From: Acanthochromis polyacanthus
Taxonomy: Eukaryota; Chordata; Actinopteri; Pomacentridae
Assembly (NCBI RefSeq): GCF_021347895.1
Contig: NC_067120.1
Coordinates: 14,555,361-14,619,360 of the forward strand
Direction of reading: 5' to 3'
DNA: 64,000 nt
Below are positions 22,401 to 37,400 of the stretch, in pieces (within the stretch, counting starts at the first letter, position 1; each line of letters opens with the position of its first letter). The notes beneath the pieces are model-generated. The model was not told the DNA's origin, did not search any database, and was given only the letters and a program-made list of their open reading frames with translations. The position numbers and the translations under genes are program-made.

Positions 22401-25400
22401 TATAGTGTTTTAAAACCAACGTATTAAATGCTTATATATTGCTTACAAATGACAAACAGAGGTACACAAAGTGGAACCAAAAAAAAAACATCTCATTATC
22501 TCTGCTGGCTGCACTGCACTGAGGCAGAACTTCATGCTGCAGTAATAAATGGTGTGCTCCAGATCCTCGCCACAGAAATAGCAGCACACCTGACAGAATG
22601 CAGCTGTCAGTCGGAGCCGAGACGAGACATTAACTGACGGCATTATCCGACCCCTTTCAGCTTTGCCCTTCTCTCCATCTCTATTCCCCTCCGCTGCCTC
22701 TGGAGAGCAGGAGGAGAGCAGCAGACGGGCGGCAGTAGAAAAGCAGAGACAGATTACGAGGCAGGGCGAGGCAGAGATTCAAGAGAGGGAAGTGTGGGGG
22801 GAGGAGGTGGTGGGAGACTGAGCCCGAGCCATGCTTCAGTCCTGTGTGCGGCCGCCAGCAGCGCCACGCTAACGTCATGAGCGCCGGCCACCATATGCCG
22901 GAGCCCCTCGGCAGAGCTATTCTCAGCTTTTACTTGTTTCCGCCTTTTCCCACAAAAACACACGCACACCTTCCTCCGTTTGTCTCTTTCGCTTCCTGGG
23001 ACGCTGGGATCATGCAAGTGGAAAACCTGGACTGAGAAATGCTTGTTGGCTGACAGCAGCTTATGTAAGAGGCTGTAGGTAGGGCAGATTAGGTGCAAGC
23101 AGCGCTACAGGAAAGTCTGAGGGCAGACCGGCAGATGGTACAGAACGGTGTGATGGCAGCAGATTTGTCAGAAGCCCATTGGCTCATTTTCCTAAAGAGA
23201 CCAGCAAATCCCATCGATACTGAAAAGAATCCCTTTGCTTGGAATAATCTCCGCGTGTCATTTGCAAGCAGCGGAAATGGGTGGAGGGTCCAACGTGACC
23301 TCCAGAGCAGATGCTTGATTGGATTTGTGTATGTGGTTTGCAAACAGAGAAAAATGCAACCTGTAACCTGCTTTTTTTGCTGCGATATTGTCAATGTAGC
23401 TGCGTGTCTGGGTGTGCTTTCACTGTTTCAGCGTGTCATTGATTGAGCATGGTGGCAGATGGAAATAAACAGTTGTGTGTATCCCCTGCTCCTGCCATCA
23501 ATCACACATCGGTGGCACATCTAAGATGCCATGACAAGGATTTGCATTTTTCAAACTCCTACAGTCGTTGGTGGATGGCATTTTATCTTTTTATCCTTTA
23601 AAAAGCTCTGACAAACTGAATTATCCACGCACACATGGGAAACTTTACTATCTTACACTACATATGGATCTGTTTCCACTCCATACTGTGTGTACATGGC
23701 CTTCTTTGTGTAAAATGGACACAACTACTGCACAGTACCATTCATCTCTTTTCAAAGTGATGAATCTTGGTTCTGAGGAATAAAAGACCGTGTTTTCTAA
23801 AATCTTCTGAATGAGCCTGTGGCTGCCAAAGCGGCATTTAAGGTCAACTCACCAAAAAAAAAAAAAAAAAAAAAAGAAAATTGGAATAAACGTTCTGGGA
23901 ACAGCTTCAAGTGTTTATCCCAGCAGGGTTTCCTATGAATATGCATAGGTAAGTTTGCTTTAATGTAATAGCCAATGTTACACTCCCACAGGTGAAATAG
24001 CAACCTGAATGTGTAGCGAATCTAATCGAATTCAAAGGGTTCGTTCTATTGTGTTTTATGCTCCTTCTAATGTCGGAACACAGTAAACGAGACTCAAAAA
24101 CACAGCGACATTATTACTCCAATCCAAACTGATTAAAATCATAGCTTGTGATCATTCGTCATTGGCTGGTAATGGGATCTACTAGACCCGGAGACATGCT
24201 TTATCCCTGGTGCTTGTTATCTACGTTGCTGTTCTCCGCATTAGACTCCAGGCACAATGAGGCTCCTGCCAGTGCTGAGGCACAATGTGACAGTGTGGTC
24301 GGATGCTTGGATGACTCACAACGCTGAGACTGGAGACAAGCAGCCCAAGGCCGCACACCACATTGTGGGAAAGAGGTGGGAGTGGTAGCCCTAGCCCGCA
24401 GTTTCACGGAGCACACGGTCGGTTTTACTGGCTTCACAACAAATTGCAGATATTCTACATTTCTACAGAGCTTTATACCCCCAAAAAGATTTAAAATGTG
24501 GAGAGTTTGAAGCACTTTAATGCACCAACAACTCAGAGCGTACATGCTGACAGCTGCCTTTTGATTGCATTTAATGATCAGAGAGAAACAGAAAGCTGAC
24601 TGAATTCTCACTTTTTCTCTGAAAGCTGATTTTGGTGCTTTCCTCCCTCCCCATTTGCAGAGGGAATCAAAAACTGAATTCATCTCTAATCTGCAGTCCA
24701 AATTGCATTTGTACTTCTCAAATGTTTTCATCAGAAATCCCTGTAGGCTTTGATATCCATGTGATGGATGTTCTGGTCTGGTATAATTCAATACTAAAGA
24801 AAATATGGCTCCAACTTCCCTGGCAGTGCGCAGTCTAATGCTGTGAGCTTTACAGTCAAATTATGAGGGTGTAGAATGAGACTAATTAATCCAATCTTTC
24901 CCATGGCCAGTTCGGGCTCTAATGAAGTGTGGGCAGCATCAACCCTCTCTTCACACTTGACAATTAAGACTCCTCTCTGGCGCCATAGACGAGTGAATGA
25001 GTACCCAAGAAAGATGGCTAAAAGCGCGACAATGATATGCCATAATTACATCTAGATAAACGAGGCCATTAAGAGTGTATGATCCATATAGTGTGACTAA
25101 ATGGGATGTGAAAAAGTGTCACACCATAAGTCTGCCTCATGGTCCAGGTTTATGAGGTGGAAAAAGACTAAAGAAAATGGGTTTTAAATGTAACGGGAAA
25201 TGTGATATACAAAGAGTAACAATTTACAGCGGTATATCTCTGTCAGTTTATGTGGCTAGAAGAATAAAAATAAAAGAGAAACATATAGAATTTTAACTTT
25301 CAGATAGCACTGTAAGGAGATGAACATCCCTTCAGACAGCTGGCTGGACACACATTTAAGACAGTCCTCCAAAAAACATATTTCCGAAGTGTCAACGATA

Positions 25401-28400
25401 TAGTGGAAAGTGGAGCAGGAGGAAACTTTTCAAACTGACTCCAGCAATCTCCCCTGGAAGACGAGGAACATGCTACTTGAGATGAGCTGTCTCCAGTCCA
25501 GATCTATTTCTGCTTCGGTTGCTGGCAGAACTTGATGGTTGCTAGAGGGGAGCAAGGAGCTTCCAGGCATCCTCTGTATTCCACTCTGTCAACACCTTCA
25601 GCAATTTTCTGCACAACGGGCGCATAATGCCCACAGCTCAACTATCAATTCATTTCAAAGGCTCAAAAAAAGAAAGAGATAAGCCCATTTCATCAAATCA
25701 TCTCCTGGCCGAGTTTGTGAAAACTTTTTAACTATAGAGTAATGTTGCAAATAATCTTCCCACAAGAGCGCACTGCATATTAGAGTGTACCTGTAGGCTG
25801 TGGGAAGTGTTCTGACTTCGACTATAGGGGATTAAACTTCATAAGAAGGAGATCTTCGGAAAGACTACAGCCTGAATCTATAAAAGAGACATCTCAAGCA
25901 GGAGAGGAAGAAATGGATGCAATGTCTCAGTCACCGCCCACATACTAACACCCCAAATCATTTAGTCAATCATTTAACAAACAACTGGATTATAGCGCAG
26001 CAGCTACTTATAAATCCATCAAGGAGTTTGGTCTTAAATTCTTATTAACTGCTGACTTGTTCTATCCATCTATCCGGCTCATTGTCTCCTTAGACCTAAT
26101 GACCAGTGACTTGCCATCTTTAAAAGCTTTTTTTAAATCCTGCCTACTTTAATGCTGTATACTCAGACAGAGCATGCCCTCTGACTCCTAATGTCCGCAC
26201 AGACCATCTGGCCAGCGCCTCATTATAACGCACTGATTGAAGTTGCTACTAGAAAGGCTGCGGATGCTTCGCAGGACGCTGGACATACAGTGGGAGTGAC
26301 ACTGAAAGTATCGAGCGACTACACTGGAGCGATTTAAGCTCGACATGAGGGGGACTGAGACACACACCTCTATAATAGATGGGGCACTTCAGGTTAAAGC
26401 AGAGGTGGAGATGCAGAAGCGGAGGGTGAAGGGAGGGGGAGAGGAATCGAGGGAGGAGGAGTGCAGCGTAAAACCGCAGTGAGCAGAGCAGGAGGGAGTC
26501 GGGCTGGGGTGGAGGGCTTATGTAACAGGTCCAGATGCGGCCTGTACCTCCACAGAGGATAAAGATTGGCAAGGGCAATGAGGATCAAAAGAGACCTTTG
26601 AGTTCTCTGTGAAAATACTGAGTGGGCCACCAGTTCAGGGACGACGGAGGCAAACAGCCACGGCTTAGGCAGGACTTTTGTGCTCTCTCAGACAGCACTG
26701 AACATCAGGAGCCTTCAGGCCAGCACCGACCGAGGGGCTGCAACACAGCACCGCCCGATGAGGATGTGGTAAGAGCAGCGTTTTTAAAAGCATTTAAACG
26801 TGAAATAACATTAAAAATTACAAGATTCTCTAAATGCACCCTCCAGTCATCACTTTCAAACATAATAGAGCTCAAGGGCTAGAATACAAATGACTGCAGC
26901 TGATAGGAATGTGAAGCATTTTCAGTGCCAGAAGAAATAGTTTGCTTAGGTAAAAGCAGAAAATACCTACTGCAAAATGTGTAGCGAGGCTCGCTTGCAG
27001 TTGGAGCTGAATTTAAAAGCTTCTTACTGCTGGCAGGATTAATCAACGTAACACTGTCTCGTGTTCTACACCCTACGTTCTGTGTGTAAAATGTCAGCCT
27101 CAAAAGCAGCTGTAAAGTAGAAAGTAGCACATGGTGTTGCACTTGCATGCATTTATCCATGTACTTGGGTGAATGTACTTTCCACTATACACACTCATCA
27201 CTTGTAGGCTATATATGCAACACTACAGCAGGGAAAGTTTTTTTTTTTTCCATGGGTCACAGTGTCCTTGCTGTCCCATCTCATCCCTACCCCTGTGGAA
27301 TAAATCAGCAGCCTCCCCGCCTGAGCTCTGGTCTGAGCCAGGCCACTTCAGAGATCACAGGGATTAACTCCAGCAAATCTATAGTCCACACCCTGCAGGG
27401 AAACGGGGACACTAAACACAGGGGAGCCATGATGATGACTTGGCTGGCATTTAGAGTTTGTATTCCACGCTGCTACACCCAAACTCACAGAGTGTGGGCT
27501 AATTAATCACCATTGATCTGTTTGGTTTGGTGTCCAAAAACATGATATAAGGATTCTTAAATTAAACCGACTGTTCTGCATTCTGCAAATAAGCATTAAA
27601 TCAGCAAATATGCATTACAAAAAAAAAACAACCCTGTGACTCTCTTGCTGTGCTGAAGAACCCTCGCCCTGGAATGTAATTAGTGAAAAGAAAAAAAAAC
27701 ACACACGTACATCACGTGCATGCAAATTACCATCCTTGTGTGTGCACTGCGTGATGATGTGCGTAGATATCCTTCATCCACCCTTTCCTCCTGTCCACCA
27801 TTAGGACTGTGAGCTGCACGGATGATAGTTCCCTGTTGCCTCCCGCTGGCAATAATTAGATGGTTCAACTGACTGTGTGCGTTTCTTAATTACAAAAATT
27901 GAAGGATGGAACAGTGTTAATAGAGAGGTGATTTGAAAGTAGATTACCTGAGTCGACGTGAGGAAAATTAAGAAAGCATAAGGGTCGCTCCTTGTTTTGT
28001 TATAAGTCATATGTATGATACAAACCGTACAAAAGCAGGACAGAAAGAGACCTAAAGAGAGACAGAAGTGAGTTGGTGCTCTAAAAATGATCTGTCTTAG
28101 CTCTGACTGTTGTGCCATCTGCCGCTAAGGTGCCATGTGTGGATTTGTGCACGAGACAGTGTCGTGGGCTGAGGGAGATTCGTGTTTCTGTTTCAAAATC
28201 TCTCAGGTTGTTTGTTTTGTCTTCTAACTCAATTTGAGCCCAGGTTTATACTCCCCGGACTCGCAGAAGCACACGGTATTCCTTTCTCAGCGGTGTTTCG
28301 GAGTTAAAGGCACTAATGCATCTTCCTGCAGTTACAGCAAACAGTACTCTCCCATGTTGTTTCAGCGTCTGTGTGTTACACAAATTTGCCCCAGTGGGTC

Positions 28401-31400
28401 CCTGACATGATGTACTGTAGAGAGACATGACTCCCTGTTCTGCACGTAGCTGTAGCAGCATAATGTCTGGATGCACTGGATTGTTTCTAAAACTAAGACT
28501 GTTTCTACCCTATTATGGACCCCGGCAGTCCCCAAACGGCCACATCCTTCTGTAATAGAACAAAAAGCTCCAAAGTACCATAACATCCTGCCACAGACTG
28601 CAGTGTGGATGTTTTAGTGAGATATTTTAAAGGTTTCTGTACATTTACACAAATAGAGAAATTTGGATTTGAACACAGTATTGACACAGTAAATAACTGG
28701 AAAACTGTAACCATAATGTACATATTGCATTATATTTTCCAATAACTGAGAGTAGCTGAGGAGCATCAACACTGAGCAGAAACTCAGTAACACCTACAAC
28801 CTTCCTTTACTGCATTAGCCTAGTTTTACTTCCACTAGCAATGAACATTTGATAGATTTCACATCAAAACTGCAATTTGAAATATACAATTTGAAAATCA
28901 CAAACACTGCAATTTATAAAATGCAGTCTGACCCAGAGTTGAAATTGTTGTGTCTGGTTTTACACAGTCATGGTGTCCCCCTTGAGTGAGAGTCACAGTT
29001 TTGATGGTATCTCATGTGCTAAAACTATGAATAAATAATTTAACTAAACTGCTGGGGCATTATAATTTCAACTTAAAGGGGACATATGATGTAAAAAAAA
29101 CAACAAAAAAACAACATGTAAATTTAATCCATGTGACGACTCTGAATACCGTAATTTCTGGACTATTGAGCGCACCTGGATATAAACCGCACCCACTAAA
29201 TTCAAAAAGAAAAACATTTTTGTACATATGTAAGCTGCATTTGTCTATAAGCCGCACATGTCCAGATTGTGACATGAGATATTTACAAAGAAAGATTTTT
29301 AAACATTTCTAATTAAATGAGTGCTTTTTTCTGAACAGCGCCTGTAACACGGCAGTAAAACGCTTTGAGTCAGTTCACGCTGCCGACTCCAACGTCTCGC
29401 CATCGATTCACTGATGCCAACCAGATTGATTGCCTTTATCTTAAAGCTGCATCATACGCATTTCTTCGTGTGTTTTCCAGGATGAGGGTGTGTGCATGAA
29501 GCGCAAAATGACCGATCTGAAGAATTTAGCGTGTGTGTGTTTGATTTAATTCAAACAGTTTCATTGGTCTGATAAACGTATCGACAGCATGAAGCTCGCC
29601 CGTACAAATCTATACATTAGCTGCATCGCTGTATAAGCCGCAGGGTTCAAAGCGTGTGAAAGAAGTAGCAGCTTATAGTTCAGAAAGTACGGTACTCAGC
29701 TTTGAGGTTTTTTTTTAGTTTTGCGTTTTGCTGCTGGAATCTTGTCAAAGATTCAAACGATCTTCTTGATTTAAATATGCAAGCATTGTAACACACAAAT
29801 AACCAGAAAGATACAGTAGTTCAGCTACCACAAATTAACATTTTATGAGATAGGTTACTTTCAGTCTTTCCTGACTGCAGATGTTTTTCATTTCAGTCTG
29901 CGTTTTCATACATGTAAAACAATTAACAGATGGATATACAGAAACATATATATGGCTTTTAATCGAAAGGCTAAATCCGGTGTTATGTCAAACAAGATGC
30001 AGGTAATTAGTAGCCTAGCCGCACTAGACAACCCACGGCAACGAATTTAATTCTCTGCCAGGGTGGGTCTATACCTCCATAAGGCTCGAGGCTGGATTCT
30101 CCTAAAACTGGCCGGACCAATCACCATGAAGTGTAGAGTCAGAAGGCGGGCGTAACGAAGTGACGACAGAGGCGTGACAATTCTGACAGAAACAACCAGC
30201 GCACAATAAACAGTTATCTTTCGACTCGGCTTTGGCCACAGCCCTTAAAGATTTGAAGCTAAAATTCAACTTGAAAGATAAACAAAGGACGGCACTGAAG
30301 TGTTTCATTGAGAAGAAAGACGTATTTGGACTTATGCCGACGGGATATGGCAAATCCTTAATATACCAGTTGGCTCCGCGGCTCCGCTGGTTGGGAAGCT
30401 AATGGGACTTAGCCACAATCCGCCGGTGCTCTCGGAACTACGTCAGCCTATTCGTTGCATTGATTGGTTGTTTACCTACCCAATTGCTGCAGAGGGATTT
30501 GATAGACAACCTTTTAGCTCGCCTCCCTCCCTGTCGAGCTTCCCTAGACCCTTGTGCCGTCAGAAACATGGATGTAGCATGGCTAGGCTAGGTAATTAGT
30601 GCAATATCTTCCAAATGCAGACATTCTGCTGTCATTTGTCATTGCTGCTAGGAAGGTTCGTGCTGTCGACTCTCGTCTTCTGGATTAGATTCAGGCTGGA
30701 ACATAGATGAACATTGCCATTGCCAATCCAAAGGAATGAAACACTATGTAACTTGGTCAGTTTACAGCTTGCTTTTGGAAACTCTACACTGACACAAAGA
30801 GGAGATGCTGGTCAGGAGATGCTGCCCCTTGGCAGGCTTCCAGAAATCCCCCAATCAGAAGAAAGTGGACTTTTAGGCCCTGAAGCTGTTGTTACCCTTT
30901 TCAGTAACTGAGTGGAAGATTTTTTAAACTCTGGATCTTGCAAAGCTACTCCAGTGCGGTGCCAAAATGAAAATGCAGAGCTGGCAATCAGAATAATATA
31001 TCTTCTTTCAGTCTTAAGGGTAAATGCAGAGGTACAGGTGTTTAATGTGTAAAAAATATTCAGGTACAGTTACATAAAGTCAATGCAACATGCAGTTAAG
31101 ATGCAGGAGGTGCTTAGGATAAATGACAAAAAGCTGCAGAACGTAGTCAAAGATGAATAACTCTGACTGTGCTGAATGTTTCATTTAGTTTGGGCAATTT
31201 TTTCCTTTGTTTACTACTTTGGAATCAGCCCAATTAAGTAGAAAATTTGAAAGCGCTTTATCAAATTAAAGTCAGCTCTTTTGTTCATTTTAATAGAAAT
31301 GTAGTTCATTTAAATGCTAATTTTTGCTATAGCATCGTGGTGTTTGGCATTGCCAACTTGAGGAAGTTGTTTTTCAGCAGTGACGCATGTGGCCTAAAAA

Positions 31401-34400
31401 GTTCATCAAGCCCTGGGCAGGGATGCTCATGTGTTAGTATGCACACAAAGGATGTGCGTTTAATATGTCTGAACGCACAGGGAGCAAAGCTACTGGCAAA
31501 AGCATCAGGATGGGCCTTTTCCTCATCCAGGCACTAATCTGCTTTTAAAGCCCTGATAGGCATCCAGACAAAAGTGCTCATTCGCAGCGTTAACACCGGA
31601 GAGCTGGAGCAGATCTGCTCCTGCTGCAGTGAAAAGTGCAGCTCTGTGACTGCTGCTCTCATGCCGAGATCCACCACTTTCCACCCCTACATTCAACTAG
31701 GCTTTAAAGCTCCTTTCAAAACAAGCCTCTCAATAGAGCTAATGGAGCATGGGAGTGAAAGGCAGCCACACAGACACACAGATAATGATACGTGACTGTG
31801 AGAGGGAGATGACCTGAAGGATCACTATATGGTCTCTGAGCTCTGCTATCTGATTTGTTTTCCGTCTGCCTTCTGTCTCTGCTTTGTGTTTTGTTTACCT
31901 CCAGACCTCTTGCTACTCTCCAATATGTTATTTCTTTGTTCTCATTATTGCCATCTCTGCTTCTCCATCTTTTCGCCGTCCTCTCTCGCTACTGTCTGAC
32001 CATGACGGTTTCAAGTTATTTCGAGATGACCCTGCTTGATCTTTATCCATCTCAATCTAAAGTCCATTATAGCTGCTTTCTTGACAGTTCAATTGTTGTT
32101 GCTGCATAACAGCAGACACAATAGCACACAGATAAAAATGACAAAAAAAATATAGAACAGGAATGTTTTTTCCCCCCAATCTAACAAAGAGGTAAAGAGC
32201 CACAAGTGCATTTATGACTGTATTCCTACAGTCATACAAGCATACAGCTTGAAGGCACGTTGAATGAGAGCAGCATTGTTGCTCAGTTCACAGGATTCTT
32301 CCTCTGTCCTGGTTTGTTTCATTGCTTTGCACAAGTTAACACAAGTGTCACACCCCATTAACCTACCTGCTGTCCTTGGACACACCCACATCACCTGTTC
32401 CCAGTTCCCAGTCAGCTAATGTCTATCTGAACCGGCCATTTTACCTTTGGCCTGCAGCCTGCCAACCTGCCAAACAGTGTTTAAGTTTGATTACACCACC
32501 CTGCCCACCTGGATCCATCTACGCTCCGGTCCTTCTTCCTGTTATCACTGCACAAGACTCACAGTAACAGCGTGGAAATACACTGTTAGACTCTTCGAAC
32601 GCCTGGTTACTCATTTCTCTGAATATGAAAATTAATCAACTGATATTTTAGTGTATCAACTGAAAATTAATAGGTAAGTATTCAATTAATAATTCAGTGT
32701 AATTTTCCAAGCATAGATCTCAAATGAGCTCAGGTCCCAGCATCACAATTACGACAGCTTGTTCCTTTCAGTCATTAAATGTGTTAGTAATCTGATTATA
32801 TTTAGGTTTTGAACAGCTGGTCAAACAAAACAAGGGATCTGCAGGCCATGAATAAACAGTCATTTAGTTGATAAAATAATTGGCACATAGATGGATCTGC
32901 GTACACAGAGGCTCAGTGGTTTGCACTGTCGCCTTGCGGTGAGAAGATCCCCAGTTTGTGTCCGTTTGCGTGGGCCTGGGATCTTTCTGCATGCAAGGGT
33001 TTTCTCCGGGTTCTCCGGCTTCCTCCCACAGTCCAAAAATATGCAGAGGTTAATTGGTAATTCTAAATTGTCCATAGGTGTGAATGTGAGTGTGCTTGTT
33101 TGTCTCCAGTCCCTCCACAACCCAAATGAGGATTAAGCAGAGTATAGATAATGGATGGATGGATCTGGAGTTGGAGCCTTTACACAAGTTCGTAATTCTA
33201 CTCTTAGCTTTCCGGATGCTGCTATGAACCTGCTACATAAAAGGGTTGCTGTTGACACCACATGATCAATCTCAAATATGCCAGGAGCTGTGAATTTCTC
33301 AAAAACTGACCAAACTATAATGCTAAACAAATATGAGGAATGAAAACAAAAATCAACACAATTATTGCAGCCAAAACTAGGAAGAAAAGCTGGAAAAACA
33401 CAATAAATGTGTTTAAGTTAATAGTCTTAATATCCCTCAGCATTACTGCTCATATAAGAACTGACTAACATCACGTTGCGTATTCCATTAAATAATGTGT
33501 TGGAGATGTGTTTTCTAGATATATTTTTGTGGAAATGAAAGACAATTTTAGCATTATTCTTTCAGCTGCAACATTGCTGGTGGTAAATGGTCCGGAAGCA
33601 AGTAAAGAACATATTTACAAACATAATTCACACCAGTAAGTAGGCTTACTGGCAAATCCTCTAAGGCCAACAAGTACAAGACTTTAGTGCTTTAATCAGT
33701 CTTAGTTTTAGGATTATATTACTATACAAAGCCTATGGAACAATGAAATTGCATTGGAACAGAACCAAAAGTTTAAAAAAAATCTTGCCTTCTTTAGAGA
33801 CACATTCACTATTTGTGCGCCGAGTTACACTGGATCTTCTACGAATGGTGATACCATTTGTAGAATGGCCTCAGTTCGAAGTAATAAGGCAAGAAACATG
33901 GACAACTGTTCACCTCTGCTGCTAACATGCCTTCAAACTGTTTGAGAAAGCTTCAAAAATAATCTATGAATTTATTTCACAAATAGTAACTTGAATGGCC
34001 TTTTAAATGGAAATAATGTCACTTGTCATTTTAGGAAAAGCACTTATGTTGCCAATAATATTAGCATTAGCCAGTACGCCAGCATGCACCCAGCACTGGA
34101 AAAAGTGAATTTGAGCTGTAGTTTGGGTGAAAGTACGGCTCCAAATAAGTCTCAGCTGTCTCACCTGCTTTGGTGAAAGTAGTTTATGTTTGTGGATTTC
34201 TGTCCTTTAAACTGGTACTCGAACTTTAGCAAAAGTGCCATACTTAGGTTTTGTGCACCTTCAGCACTGTGCTTTGGATGCCCACTTTTATTCAAATTTG
34301 TCTGCTGCAACTGAACAGCCGTTTTCTTTCAGTACAATTACAAAGAAAAGGAATGAACTGTAAGTCTGTTATCAAAAGCAAGCTTTACATCTGAGGTGTG

Positions 34401-37400
34401 CATAAAGCAAATACATGAACTAATTGGAAAAGTCAAGCTAACTTTCCTCAAAAAATTGCAGCAATGTCTTTTTTCACAGCGACTCGCGTAATTTAGTCCA
34501 TTAAACTTAAACGAGTGGCAAAATTTTTTACTCCTTACTTAATTTAGATAATTTGGATTCAACTGTATGTTACCAACTGAAGCGATTCCTATAGGTTTGT
34601 CCAACAATTTTCCTTTTCAGCGTACTAGGACCAGGAAAAGCACAACTGCTTGTTAAAATGTAGCCATCAATAGTTTGATTATTTACATATCAAACTGTCT
34701 GATGCATAAAAGACCTACACCCCCCAAAATTAGCATTGCAACAATATAAAGCCCGCTAACCTCTTATATAATTATGAACAAAGTCCTCACATTAAGTGTG
34801 GCACTTTTACTTCAGCTATTCTTTAGAGGAAACCATGCAAATGCTGCAGAAAGCAAAGGGCTGTGCACAGTCTTCACTCACAGGACAACCAACACTTCAG
34901 CTATCCTGCAGTATTAACTACCAAACACATCAAAGCAGCAGCAGAGGATGTTCCTGAAGGCAAGTTTGTCATTTTGCTTGCCTACGAATTCTAAAATAAA
35001 TCTTTTATCTTGCATTTCAGGCCATCCACACACACACACCAACTCACACTACCGCAACTAACCAAACAATAAAATAAACAAAAAGAGGGGGGAAAAATAA
35101 AATCTGACCTGTAAGTGTTGGCAGGCCGGTTTGTATCTCTCCAGATAAACCACCCTCAGTCTGCACACTTGCTCTGCTGACTTTACAAATCTCACGTCTC
35201 GCTTTTTCACATGTATGACTCATATGTGCTCTTGAGAAGGAAACAGTATCATCAAATGCAGGAAAAGGCCAGCAGCAGACATGACAGAGAAGGCAGATGG
35301 GGGTATAAAACGGTGAGGTAATTATCCCTGACCTCGTTGGATTCTTAGTTAATTGGTGTGCAGACCCCTGAAGAACGGCAGTTACAGGACAGAAAGGAAG
35401 GAGAGAGAGAGAGAGAGAGAAGGACAGCACATATTGTACAGCTCTCACCGAAACAAGGTTGCGAGGAGGAAGGAGCAAGTGAAACGAGATGAGATGCACA
35501 CAAGGGTGAAATTGTGCGAAGGTAAAAGAAAGAGATAAGCTAAAGGAAAGTGTGCATCTTGTATCTTGATGTGCTCAGCTCAGCAGAAAGAAGGAAAAAA
35601 ACCAAACGAACTCTCAGATCTGCATGCCGTGAACCTGAGCAGATGCACAGACAGAAATAGCCCTGGTGAGGAAAGTAAAAGAAGTCCATCTAGCGCATGA
35701 AGGAGCACTTTCTGCACTCAACTCTGTTTGGCTGAGACTTCTAATGTGTCCTGGTGGTTTGCGCTCTCATCAAACATTCAGCGTTTTTACCTGGGCTTCA
35801 GAGAGAACTCATCCTGGAGATGGCTTCAGATACTTTCACTCTCCGATCGCTGGGGAGGAGCTCGTGTGCAACAGCGTGAAATTCTTATATGCTGAGTGTT
35901 TGTCCGCAACCTTCTGACCTCAGGAGATTTATGAAAACAGCTGCGTATCATTTAAATTCGATATACTCGGCTGACACATGGAGTTTGACCTTGATATTCA
36001 CTTACTGAGTATGAACAGCTCTTTTACTCAATGAGGCATGGTTCTGCTATGTGCTGTGCTTTCATACTCACCACATCATATAAAATCTGAACCAAAAAAA
36101 AGAAGAAGAGAGAACAGGATCGGTGCCATGGTGGAGAGATGCAGTGCTCTGAATACTGACTGTGTCATTCATGTCCTTGGACCAGTCAAGCAGCAGGGAT
36201 GTGACGACAAGCTATCGATGACCTACGTTTTTGTTGCCAAAGGTGGAAAATAGTGGATGAAGAAAAAGGAAGAGATAAAAATACACCAGCTCTGCTTTGT
36301 GCACACTCCCTTGCCTTTTGTCTTCATCAGATTGACGATTTGTACCTCCCTATCAAAACACCGGCTGACACTAAAGGGATGCCAGTGGCCCACCTGTCTT
36401 CCACAGGGCTGTAGTCGGTGAAGGCAGCGTGCGTTTAACCTTCAGCTAAGTGTAATAAAGTTTGACAGTGCTAAGCAGCCAGGATTGCTCATTAGGCATC
36501 CCTGTGCCAGCCTGCCATGGTCAGGGTCTCTCCTCTTGGCTTTCTCTTTCATCTCTTAGCTGCAGAAGCACAAAGCCCAGCGGTCTCCTCATTAGACAGG
36601 CTTATTGCGTTAATTCAGCCCAACATAACACGCCGAGCTGGACCTGCTCCAAATAATCCCCCTCGTTTGTGTTTGTTGCAAACAGGAAGCCGACTGCTCT
36701 GACCACTGGTGCAGCTGAGGAGAACCGATGTTTGGCAACGTCTGGACGCCTCAGATGACGGAGGCCTGTACTCACGCCGGATGACATTAGCCCACAGTTG
36801 CAGTGACAAAACGCTGCCAGCAGCTGAACCGTTGACCTCTACAAATTTTAAACACCAGCTCTGACACACACAAAACACAAACACATCTGTTGGCTAAGGA
36901 TGGACTGAAGATTATACAGTAAGTGATCTGAACGAGGGTATCTCACATTAAATAGGGCTTACATATGACTGAGATAACATGTTGCTAAGTGCACTTTTTA
37001 TGTTGGAAAATCTAATTAAATATGTAAATTCAACTTTTGTCAACTGACCTTTTAATTAACTTCCCTTCACTGTTAATGAAAAGAAACATGCACTTCTCGG
37101 AGGTTTGCCAGGTGGTGCTGCATTAGCAGAAAGACACACAACCACGGCAGGAGACGTGTTTTCATTGATTATGTAAAGGCAGGAGTGACTCAACTGCCAT
37201 GTAATCAGGTTAAACTTGAAAGCAAAATGCATCCCACGAAAAGCACAGGACTGAACTTGCTATTTCTGCAACATGTAATTGATGCACATGCAATGTTATT
37301 AAGGCCCCAAGTTGCTGTTTGAGTGTTCAAATGATAAGCTGCTTAACGTGTCACTACACCTGTAGCTTATACAGTCAGAAAGTAACAGTTTTGAATGTCC

